Shown here: one piece after another, positions 23,514-35,100 of the stretch
How the letters are laid out: each line of letters begins with the position of its first letter
Position numbering within the stretch: position 1 is the stretch's first letter
Assembly (NCBI GenBank): GCA_963922205.1
Contig: CAWUHX010000347.1
Coordinates: forward strand, 241,991 to 305,990
Length of the DNA: 64,000 nt
Origin: Romanomermis culicivorax
Lineage: Eukaryota; Nematoda; Enoplea; Mermithida; Mermithidae
Reading direction: 5' to 3'
The notes under the pieces: generated by a model
The model's input: only the letters and a program-made list of their open reading frames with translations
What the model was told of the DNA's origin: nothing
Databases searched by the model: none
Made by a program: the position numbers and the translations under genes

Positions 23514-26114
23514 GTATAATACACGGGAAACTAGGATTGAACTAACTAAAGTTGGTAACCTTACAAGTGGATAAAAAGCCGTAACACGCTAGGACGTTTT
23601 TGAAGAGTATGGACATCAATTTCTGCCTCTTGACTTGAGTTCATTGGAAAATCAGTTTTCATAATTGATACGGAACTTACCCTACCTGAAGATCACAGCT
23701 TTTGAATGGATGTTTTCAGCACATCAAATAGAATAAAGAGCTTCAGATATGTTGACTTTATTCACCGAACTGTTCCTAGGGCGATATTCATGAAATTTTT
23801 CTGTCAATCAACGACCTTAATAGTAATTTTCTTGACATTGTTGATGTAATTGAACAAGTGCGCCAAATGGAATATATGGTAATGTCTTGAAAACTATGGA
23901 ACTAAATAACCTAATATTTCGCAAGAGGAGATTCTGAGAAAATTGAATGCTAAAAATAGCTTTGTAGTAGAGCAACATGCTAAAATTGCACAAAAACTAG
24001 TAAAATCGGGTGAAAAATGGTCATTTCAGATAGTAGATAGAAAAATCGAAAATATGGCCACGATGGTAGTACATCACTCCAAAAAACAAAAAAGTTACGA
24101 CCAAACTTTCAACTTTGCAAAAATATGATCAAGATAGATAAAAAATGACCCCTCACAGCCATGATACTCGCCAAGAAAATTCCGAAATTCCAAAAAAGAT
24201 AGGAAAAGATTTTTTCATCTCAACGATCATATACTGATTCAGAACCACTATCCTATGGATCAATCATCTTGACACTAAGGTTTATCTAATGTGTCTACTT
24301 ACCCAATCTACGGTAAGACTTGGTTCACGAGTCTCTCCAATACGATATATATGACTAATGCCTGAGAAACGTCCGCCAAAGCTATACAATGACTTGGGAG
24401 AATGTCCACGAAAATTCCGAAGGAAACATCAAGAAAAACGCTGGAGAAAAAATCGAAAAAGTCCGAAAGTGTGCCAGATATGACCTTGAAAAAACTCCCA
24501 CCGGAAAACGCGAGAAACTGTCTAAGGGACTCAGTAGGAAATCATAGTTGAGGGTAATTCGTCCTTTGCTGAACCACTGCACCGCCGCATGCCAGGCCTA
24601 TTCTTAAAAATTGCACCCCAGCACTATGCTTAAGCATTGCACCCCAGCCTTATGCATTGCACCACGGGGTGCCTGGGCTTACTACTGTGTCAGGTGTCTA
24701 ATATAGGAACAAAATCAGTCAGAGAATATTGGGCTGTTATTTTTTCGGGATACCCTAAACACTCCGAAACATAAATCGAAACCCCTTATTGTTTTTTTTT
24801 CTTTCCGCTTCTGAGCGGAAGCAAAAGATAGTTCATAAATTATGCGGCCGAAATAATACATGCACATATGTTGACCATTCACATGAACTTTCCAGGTCAC
24901 GTATATTTGCCTGTTTTTTTGTATGCGGACTGGGCGAATACATAAGTACAAAAGCGTTTCTGTTTGTTCAGACGTATTGTACAAAATTCCTATTCGTTGA
25001 TTCGTTTATTTTTACCGTATTGTTACTGCTGACCGCCCGTTGAAAAAGCATTGCCTACAGAGCGAAATGCAGCCAGTAGTGACCACATTTTGCAGTTGTG
25101 TATTTTTTGTCCACCATTAGTGAAAGTGAACAGTGGTCCAATAATCTTCAAAAGTGGACGTTCTTCACTTTGTATTATCTGCTTTGGTTATTTTTGCGGA
25201 TTACAGTAATAAAATATATATCTGTACCATGTTACTGTATATAATTACAAGTCTTTCTGCATATCTGATTTACCTATCAATTAATCAAATTACGTCCTTA
25301 TCTTGGGTTTTACGCGTAGGCACATTCTTAGGCACAAAACCGACTTTTTATAGGTTCCGAGCATAAGGGAATTTTTTAATGCATGGCACCTAACAGTGAT
25401 TTGCAATAGGCAGAGTTTCAGTTTCAATGAAATTTGACCGTGAGTATCAAAAAATGGTTCGATGTGTCACCTTCAGAAATATTCTCAGCATTGACTTATT
25501 TTCCACCGCTAATATAGCCTGGTTTCTTTGAGTTTCAATCCGAAAAGCTACAATATAAATAAATACCACTAATTTTCTAGCTTGGAAAACGAAAAATACT
25601 GCTAAGCATAGGCGGTCTTCAACAAAGCAAATAGAGCTTTAGAAAGCTAAAGCAAAATTCACTAGAACTAAGCGAGCGCAGAATAGGAAATAAACAAAAA
25701 CAAAATGACTAATTATTGAGAGGAAGCTTTTTGGAGGAAGAACATCCACTTTTTGAATCTTCGAAATATGATTGATTGAAACTCAGAAATGCGTATGAGA
25801 AATTTGGGAACAGTATAGCTTTCTCCTTAATTATTGTTCATTTATTTGGAAATGTCAGCCAGAAGAGTGGGTTGAAGTTGATCCGTTTTCACGGCACTCT
25901 GTAGGTTTTTCATGACAAACGGGCAGACCAAAATCACTAAAATAACATACTTCTGATTTGTAAATAACTGTATCGCACCAAAATGCGCTATTCGAGGAAT
26001 TTAGAACCAGATTATTGACGAAGCAGTTGGTTTTTTGCCGGTCGTTTACGATTTATGGAAAAAATTTTCTCATCCATTACGAGTACAGTAATAAGTTTAC
26101 TATTTTTCCATGTC
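23514..26114. other. No gene seen; small GC-rich repeat at 24608-24680
   Basis: Intergenic DNA. At 24608-24680 the word GCATTGCACCCCAGC recurs and is followed by its partial inverse GGGGTGCCTGGG, so the segment can fold. The remainder has only short frames without domains. Confidence 0.45.
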
Positions 26115-26354
26115 GGACATTCATCTGTAAATTATAAAAGTAGAAATCAAGTACTATTGTATACTTTCACGATTTTCTGCTGAACCACTTGTAACATGGG
26201 ATCAAAATTTTGAGAGCTTACTCAAATATAATAGCTGTTACAATTTTTTTAGAGCAAAATTCTATGGTAAAAGCTCAGTGCAAACGATTTTGACGACAGT
26301 ATTATTTTTGATCATTGTTTAATTTAGAAGAATTTTATTAAAAAACGGGCTATA
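26115..26354 (+). mobile_element. MITE family M, diverged copy
   Basis: It has the internal words AAGTACTATTGTATACTTTCACGATTTTCTGCTGAACCAC and GCAAACGATTTTGACGACAG in the family order (quoted as separate family landmarks: ATCAAGTACTATTG, ACGATTTTCTGCTGAACCAC, CGATTTTGACGACAG). It ends TTATTAAAAAACGGGCTATA. Confidence 0.7.
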
Positions 26355-28606
26355 GTTCAAATATTGCAGTTATTAGATGGCTGTTTGCTAGGCTCGTTAC
26401 TGAAGAATGTAACCTGTGGTTAAAAAATCGTTTTGCACATTTTGGTAGCACAATAACTCCAGATAGTTTTCAATGAAATTTTTGATCAGGATTCGTGGTG
26501 AGCATCTGAAACTGCAATTTTTCGCTGTTTGAAATATATTAGATAAATTTGGATCTAGTATTTTAAATAGAGTTTAGTTAATTTTTTTAAAACAAAATCT
26601 ATGCAGTCAAAATGGTTCTCGTCGAATTCCCTCAAATTGCTTATGGATGATTGAAGCTTTGTGTGATCAACTGGTCTAATTTTTCATCGCCGTGTAAGCA
26701 ATTAGAACCTGAGTATTCCCTAAAAGTCATGACCAACGCTTTTCATACATATCACAAGCCTGAAAATATATTCACTCTTTTACGAAAGTTGATCTTATAC
26801 AAAAAGGTTTTTCAGCATCCTGGACTTTCAGGTAAAAAATTATGCGCTAGAGCGAATATTGACTCGCAAAATCATTACATGCCGAGTGGCATTCAAAATG
26901 CAGCATCGTGAAAATGATGTTTCTGGAAGGCCAATGTTCACTGCTTTTTTTGAAACCTGATGCGAACGATGGTGGCTAAATTAATTTCGACAGTTGCTTC
27001 GTCACAATACTTTTTAACAAATTCTCATTGTTAATATGATAGTTGTTCCATTTTCTTTCATATTTTTGATTATTGCTCAACGCCTTTATCACTGTAAAAA
27101 TTATTATGTCCCCATGTATGTTAAGGGAATATTTCTTTCTCCAAGGTCGACCTCGTCTTCCGCCAAATTTTTATTGCTATATTTTTTTTTATTTTCTCAC
27201 AGGGCTATCCGTTTTTTTGTGGTTATTTTTCTCGTTATCATTTTCTGCCAGTTGAAATATTTTCTTGCGCTCTTTCTGATCGTCAACCCGTGAACATACT
27301 TAATCAATTTTGTTTACTTTCTAGAATTCAAAACTTTTCCCTTTATCGAAAACAGTCCAATTCTAAGTGAAGATGTGAGAACCATATTTTGTGCTTTTTA
27401 TGCCCGGATTATTCAACATACGAGTCTATTGTGACTTTCAAAAGTGACAAGTTCAAACGGTCTGTTGCTTTCAAATCCGGTTTTTTCCTGAACTCTTTTC
27501 TTATGTTTCTCGGATAGTTTTTTCTTCTCAAGAATAGAGTTTTCGATAATATATGCTTCTTCGCACTTGTTATTTTCCTTGGGCTTCAAGCGTAGCTAAC
27601 TTTAGAAGAGCATAATGTCTCCTGCCGTATAGTGAATTTTTAGACCGCCCACTAGGCGTCCATCCTGCGAGTGTGTTTGTGTGCTAAAGTCAATGATTTA
27701 TGATTCCATACATGCGTCCACCTTGGCTCCAATTAGTTTAAAGAAAGTGTGTCAAATATTTATAAGTCACAAGTCTTTTTTTCACAATGGCGTAGGACAA
27801 ATGTTCTACTTGCAATTGTGAATTTAAATTTTTGTCTTATTGATTTATAATTAGCAGCGAACTAGAAAAATGTCGGAAATGTAGCTTGCTGTAGCATGTT
27901 AGTTATCACGCAGCTAATATAGTGCAGTGCCAACTTCACATTCGTACCTTCAGGGACCTACCAGTCAATGCGAATTTTCTAGGCCGGAAAGTGGGGGCAA
28001 ACGCTCATTAAATGAATTATTGGTCAAGAGTTGTTTTCTCCGGCAAAATTTGTTGTCTGTCACTCAGTAAAAGTTCCTTGTCGAATTTAGGACCACAACA
28101 TTTAAAAAACCTGATTATTTTAGGTTTCTTCTGATCCCTTATGCCGTTATACCGATTTTTTGAAATCCATGCCTATCATGACGTTAGAATTGAGCATTAT
28201 TACATTCTGTCGCCTATCACAAGCTATAAATTTTGTAGAACAGATTTTTAAACCACTTTCGACATTCATTTCTGCCTAGTTATTTATACTCTGCCTAATT
28301 TTTCTTAACTTGATTTCAGTATTTGATTGGTATATTTGAGTAATTGCCTCTTGTAATAATTCATTATGCTCCGTTCATTTTGAAATAATTGATGCAACAA
28401 GCTCGCAGTGCAGCTTCTATTTCCGAATGTGTCTCGATCTTATTCAACAGATTTTGTCTTCATGATGCGGATTCCGCGGTGATCATATTTAACCAGAATT
28501 GAATTCCTGATCAACAGTAATGCTGCTTTTGCCGAAACTTCGGCCGCTGCATCTATCATTTCAAAATGAATAGAGAACAATAGAGTATTATCCGTTTGTC
28601 TTGAAA
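26355..28606. other. No gene seen
   Basis: AT-rich intergenic DNA. Short frames at 26651 and 27036 have no recognisable features. Confidence 0.45.
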
Positions 28607-28774
28607 GGTTTGTATGTAATAGCAGTGGAAAGCAAGCACTATTTCATATTTTTACGATTTTCTGCTAAACCACATGTCACATAGGACTAGAAATTTTTAA
28701 GCATCTCAACTAATCTGTAACAACTTTTCGGGTAAATCGTTTTTTGATTCACAAACATTTTATCAAAATAGGCT
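28607..28774 (+). mobile_element. MITE family M, internally deleted copy
   Basis: It shares GTGGAAAGCAAGCACTATTT, ACGATTTTCTGCTAAACCAC and the AACTTTTCGGGTAAA word with the complete copy and ends TTTTATCAAAATAGGCTAT. The CGATTTTGACGACAG block is missing. Confidence 0.65.
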
Positions 28775-31700
28775 ATCCAATCATTTATCATTGTACGCAG
28801 GTTATATGTTTTTTTAGTAGTTTAGCAGTCAATTTAGTTGTTCTCTTATAGTCACCACATTCTCAGTTCGTTGATGCTCTATAATTTTCCCCTTGTGGAT
28901 AAACCACTAAAATGTCTAGAATAACCATGCTTAACTTTAGCTATTGTTTTTTTGAGCTACGGAAACTTGATTTCACTGACCGCGGAATTATGAACAACTG
29001 AATCAGTAGACGTTGTTTGCAACCAAAATTTTCCAACGTGCATTTTTAAGTTTTTCTTAGAGTCCACCGTACTACTCCAGTCATTCAGCAGTGTAAGCAC
29101 AAGCACAACCTGATATAAAATGGTACAGCTAATCGTGATTAAGCTATTTAGCCCCTAAATCGATCTGTAATGTAGGTACAAGCTGATCAAACTAAAAATT
29201 TCGGCTAATAAACTACTGAATTTCTGGAGTTGTTCATTAGACTTTAATGGAAATAGTTCATGGGACCAAAGTGAATGCAGTAGCGCAGAAACGACAAAGG
29301 CTCTTCTGTTTTTTCTTCATCGTCGTTTCTTGGTTTGCTTTTTTTATTTGTTCATACACTGTTTATTCATTCGATTTTTAACTGATCTTCAACATTGTTT
29401 TTTGACAGGTTTCGTTCTTGTTTTTATGTTTCTTCAGTACACCACCTGTTAGTTCGTTTTGCTCGATGAAGCTTTTGGGTGAAGTAACTTCTATGCCAAC
29501 GAAAGTTCTGATGCAATAATGTGCAAACTGCATATTCAACTTTTGGAACCATAATTCTGTCCAATCGTGAGTTCGCTTCTTCAGATAAATATTCAGTGTA
29601 TACCAAGTTCCTCTCGAAATGAGTATATTACTACAAACGTTTCTTACTATACTTCGGCCGATGGATGAATTTGAATAGTTGATTTCACCATTTCCCATGA
29701 CCAGCGCCTTCTTTTTGATATCCTGAATATAATGGCTTCTATCAATTTGCTTCTTGTTCTTATGATTCATCCATATATAGCTTTTTCGAATCTAGCTTCC
29801 TTTGAAAGCATTTTTTCGCGATAAAACTGTGTCCACTTTTTCTTGTGAGTAATTCTTCTTTTTTATGTATAAAATTCTTGATTCATTCACTGCTAAACCA
29901 GTTTCCATGATTGACTGGGTAAGAGTATAATTAACGAAAAATCTGCTTGTTCGACTATTTGAAGGGTAATTCTAAAAAATGAGCTTTTTTTGCTCTCTTG
30001 AATGGGGCGATTTCCAAAAAAAATATTTTCGTTTAAGGAGGGGAAGCAAAAAATCATGTTTTTTGGCTCTCCAAAAGTTTTCCCGGGGGCAAAGAGTTAT
30101 TTTAAGGTGAAATTTTATTTTGCCCAGGATGATTTATGGTCGAAAAATAAAATTCTTTCGGATGCGGGAATATGAATGAGAAAATGGTTTTTAGCAATAT
30201 TCTGATTAAACGTCTTCTAAAGGCTCGTCGTAGTAAAAGATTCTACCCTTTTTGTACAAATGTGTGTGGTCTACGGTTATTTTCGTCACCTGTGCCTACT
30301 CTTTTAGTGATTTTTGAATGTGCTCGCCCAATTTTTGAAGTGTGAATGCAATATCAATGATTAAAAAACGAAAGACTTCATGGATATTTGCCATCAGACG
30401 TAAATTTTGTTTTTTACCCTTTGCGCATTATCGTTCCTGCCAGATTCTTGTCCGGGCCGAATCTTGACTGATTTGAGAGAAATAGAAAAATTTCCAACCA
30501 AACCTGCTGCTTTCAAATTCTCATTTCTTTTAGGAAGGAAATGATGTTTGATTGATTTCGGGTTCAATTTACATTTTTAAAATTCAGAAAGGCTGCACTT
30601 AAAATTTGTAGAAACTGCTCATTTTCAGTTGTTATAGAAGAAAGATTATTCCATAAAATGAGTCTTTGAAGTTTCTTGCATGCTCACGAAAAGCAGTGAC
30701 CTGGCATTGGTATTTAGAAAACCATGTTCAAAGTATTGTAAACAGTAGTCGATGAGAGCGCTCATAAGCTTGGGCGAATCGGCAAGTTTTGTACTGGCTT
30801 TGGTTGCAAATTTTATGCAGAAAATTCCCGAACATAGAATGATTTTATTCATCCATCATCATACTAAATGAAAGAGCCATACGAGAATTTTCAACAACGA
30901 AGTAATAGAAGATGATTTCATGCTAAACTGTTTACTTTATCCGTACGCTGTTGCTTGCTGGTAATATGCGACCACAATTGCTAACTGAGCCTATTCTTGC
31001 GGATATCAGGCATCAATTGAAGTACAATGGAGTAGCATATATGACATTACATCATGCGATAGTTATGATTACTATAATCTTTTTTCTTGAGACCTATCGA
31101 TAGTATAACTGGGAAGCAAGTACTGTTTGATGTGAAAAAAAAGATTACATTGGCGATGCATGGTTATCACCTGCTAACGGATATCTGAGTTTTTTTTATT
31201 TCGAGATTCATTTGAAAATACACTGTGAGTATATTTAAAATTCTCGGTATTTGATGCTTGTTTTTCGCTTAAATATCTCCTCGATGGAATATGTCAGTAG
31301 AACAAAAATGTATTCCGTCAGAAATAACGTGAAAACGCATCCAAAATTCTAGTGATTCCGACTTGTTGTTCACTCGTCAAGTTTTTTCAAATCTTTTGTT
31401 ATTTCCTAAACAGCCTAGTTATTCTTTTTTGCTTATCGAGTTTCGCCGTAGAATTAAAAATTTGCCTGCTAATTCTTTGTTTACCTCATTCTTTCTTGTT
31501 CTTAATAATTTATTCTGTGTTTGCTCAAAAGCGCTGTTTCCTTGTGAGGTAAACGACAGAGAAACAACTTAATTTTCAGGGCGCCCTATCTATTTAGTGC
31601 TTTTCCACTGCACCAGCGGTTAAATTGATTCAGTAGTGTGGTTCAGTGGCTGAAGTGGAAAAATGGCTGAAACAGTACTATCGGGTGAAATGAAAAGTTT

Positions 31701-31804
31701 GCTATAGACATTCAAACAAGGAAAAATCTCCAAGTATAAATTGAGAAATCACGCATTCTTTTTGCTTAGTGACTCTTTCGACTGTCTAATCGAGAACTTT
31801 GTCT
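28775..31804. other. Upstream region of kazrin; no gene seen
   Basis: AT-rich DNA with a 130-codon minus-strand frame at 29378-29770 that has no recognisable domain. A degenerate scrap of MITE family M (GGGAAGCAAGTACTG) lies near 31110. The kazrin promoter is expected somewhere here, but no core element could be chosen. Confidence 0.4.
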
Positions 31805-31805
31805 T

Positions 31806-31815
31806 CGTTTTTCAG
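31806..31815 (+). promoter_or_regulatory. 3' splice acceptor just upstream of the kazrin start codon
   Basis: GTTTTTCAG ends 8 nt before the ATG at 31824. It is either the acceptor of a 5' UTR intron or a spliced-leader trans-splice site, which in nematodes typically reads TTTTCAG and lies within a few nucleotides of the start. Confidence 0.5.
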
Positions 31816-31823
31816 ATAGAATT

Positions 31824-32121
31824 ATGTATGCAAATTTTGCGCCTCGAAACGACAACCCGGGCCTTGTCGCTAATGATGATAAGAATAATAATGACCAACA
31901 ACAGGATGACATGGCTCCGATAGTCGACGACGTTGGTCAGCTGCTACTGAAAAATGAGGATTTTAGTAGCTCTTTCGTCCACTTTTCTCCTAATGACGAC
32001 AATAAAGTGGTCGCCGAACAGAAAGCCAGAAATTACGAAAATACCCAGGACAACGAAGAAAGCTCGACAATAGTATCGTCGAGTTGTGGAATGGAGGATA
32101 TCGAAGAAGAAGCATCTTCGA
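31824..32121 (+). CDS. kazn: Kazrin exon 1 (start exon)
   Basis: An ATG at 31824 opens an acidic, Asn/Asp/Ser-rich stretch of 99 codons. A donor GA/GTATGT at 32122 leaves phase 1, which fits the phase of the acceptor at 42320. No homology anchors it, so it could belong to another transcript. Confidence 0.5.
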
Positions 32122-35100
32122 GTATGTTGTTGATAGACGGATCTATAAATGGAAACAAAATCGAACCTCAGTGTAGCTTTCATTTTAAGTGACAGATGAA
32201 ATTCAATTTGTGCGTTCTTGCTGAGGACTCGAAAATGGGAGTTGAATTTATTACGCAGCTTTTTCTATCGTCTATGGTAATCGGACACTTTTCCTCCTTT
32301 TCTGCTGTGCCCCAACACCACTTGTTGTGTCAATTGTACGTACTTTCGGAAAGAAAGGGAACTTTTATCATATTAATGAGTTGTGATGCAGAATGATGGC
32401 CAACAGTTGGATCGAGTAACAAACAAATGTGTGTGCGCATTTGTTATGGTCATTTTTAGGATTTTCCGCATTTTAAAAGCTACATCATGCGTCACAAGAT
32501 ATTTTTCATTCTTTTCTTTCTCGTTTGCTAGAATTCGTCTTCGTTATGAAATTTGTTCCATTCGTTCAATTGAGCAGGAAGTGCTCTTTCTACAATTAGA
32601 TAAGCTTAGGTTTAAAGATTCTGAGATTTCTTGATTATAATCTGTTTTCCTCCGCACAGTATTTGGGAATATCAGCAAAGAACACCATTTTTGCGTGCAT
32701 TTTCGAAAACTAAAAGCGTTACACCTAAAGAAATCAGAATTTTTCAAGTTTTACCCAGCAGATGAGCGGTTCTCTACTAGTTGATGTGCCCAATGCATAT
32801 ATAAGTTAATATTGCCTCATGGATGTTATGTTTTTTGCAGTTTTTGTACATAGTACCGGTAAAGATTCATTAGTATTTTTCGAGTTCAAGTGCTAGTTGA
32901 CACCTGTTCTTCAATCGAATGTTTGCTGCTTTTCTTAATCTGCTTCTTCACTGCCATTTTTCGATTTCTTTTTTCAAACCTTAATTTGTATCTTCATTTT
33001 TTCAAATTCTCATTGTTTCTGGTGATTTTAAAAATTATGCCGTACATCTTCAAGAGGATTATCCTAGGCATCTTACGATTATCGTAGGAATCCTAGAATT
33101 TGTCGAAGGAATCCTACGGCAGAATCGCAGCATTCTTATGTACGAAGTATTGCCGCCTGGAAAGTTTTATGACCAAAGCGATTCAGAAAAAGTCCGTCTG
33201 AAAGTGATACCCTAAAGTTACCAGAGTAGATTTAAGGTTCCGGTCTTTTGCGTTCGACAGTAAAATTACTTTACTATCATGCGCCAGTGTTCGAAAATTA
33301 CAGCTTTAGGCAAGGTCACCCTTTTTAATCGTTCCAATATCATTTTTGAAAAATCCAGAAAAAATAAACAAATTCAGCAAAAAATACTCAAATGAAAAGT
33401 CCAGCGGCGAAGGAATTTTTTGACTCCATCATGTTTCAAAACCAATTTTAAAGTGTTCTGCAGTTCACAGTCAAGGAACTATTGAAAATTTTAGAAATCA
33501 CAAATTTTCCTATGAACTCTTTTCCTCGTGATTATCAAAATTAAAATTTGTAACGTAGAAAGCAGATTTTCAGGCTTTTCATTGATTTCAAGGAATATTT
33601 GCGGTAAGCCCACACTATAATAGCCAACACGACTGATTACTCCATATTCAAAAAATGAAAAGAAAATCGACAACCAAAAAGCAGTGGTGCGCTATGAGTA
33701 AGTATACCTTATAGTATACTGCCTTGTCAATATTTTGTATTGACAAATGACCAGATTGTAAGGCCGTCCATAAAACTTTACATGTCCAACGAAATATTCC
33801 TGAAACTGTTGGAAGACCAATACAAAAATTGCATGAAATTTCTTGCATTCCCTCCAGATGCAACGTATTGAAGCTTGCCATCGGTTATCCTGGAGGAATA
33901 GGTTTTCTCCATTTATGATTTTTTTATTATCAGTAGAGCAACAGTGCTCAATAAATTATCAAATTTCTTTGGCCATATACGGAAAAATTTAAAGAACGAT
34001 TCATGATCATGTAAACGCATTTTAGAAACAGTCAATGATGGTGACCATATTTTTCCCAAACTTGAAGAATATAGCAAGACTACAGCCTCTTACCTTTCGG
34101 AATTTTATATAGTTTATAACGAAAATACAGGTGTAAATTTTCAAACAGCATCTCATCGTCTCCATTGCAAAATAACACTGAAACCATCAAAAATTGATAC
34201 AATATTTACAACTAACTCATTAATTTCTTTGTAGTAAGAAAACCGTGGGATTCTGGAAAATCATACGGTAATTCTGGAATTCAGAAAAAATTATAGGATT
34301 TTTACCTCTTGAGCCTCGAAACACAAAAAAGTTCGAAAAAATTAGTAGGCAGGTGATGGACTATGCATCGTGAATCAACATTCTCTTTTTTCAAGTTGTA
34401 GTCCTGACTGACACAGTCAATCTGCGAAAAAGGTAGCCGTGTGCCCAGGTTGCTTGTTATTTGCATGAGCATCTTTTTTCGATTGTGTATCGGTATACCG
34501 AATGAATCGGTATCTCGTATGTTTGAGTATCCCGAACAGTGTTGTACAATGAAAACAAAATTTCTCCGTATACCGAATGTATCAGTATCCCGAACAGTGT
34601 TCACAATTAAAAAATTTTTCTGCAGACCGAACGTATCGGTACCCTGAATAATGTCTGGGCCTAAGCCCAAGCCTAACTCTAAGCCCAAGCCCAAGCCTGA
34701 GCCTAAGCCTAAGCCTAAGCTTAAGGCTAAACCTAAGCCTAGCCTAAGCCCCACACAAATTTTTAGGCAAAATGAGTGGACAGCGTAGACAAAAAATGTG
34801 TATTGGGGATAACGAGAATCAGTCGATGTGAAAAAATAAAATTGCATGTGTTCGGGATACCGAGAATTAAAGCCTTATTCGGGATAACGGTATACTGATA
34901 CATTCGGGACACCGATACATTCGGGAAGCCGATACATTCGGGATACCGATACACAGATTGGGGGTCGTTCCCGCGAAAGGCCCGTTCCCGCGAAAGGCCC
35001 GTTCCCGCGAAAGGCTCGTTCCCGCGAAAATTGTATATGTTATACTGTTGTCGTATGTTTATACGTAGGGGGGTTCGTTGCCGCGAAAGGCTCAGTATGT

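Noticed and set aside
29378-29770. 130-codon minus-strand frame upstream of kazrin
   Set aside because: No domain, splice context or codon bias was visible; length is within what AT-rich intergenic DNA gives by chance in 64 kb.
34302-34847. 181-codon minus-strand frame with a Leu-Gly repeat
   Set aside because: It is produced by the degenerate TTAGGC-type hexamer array inside a transposon end.
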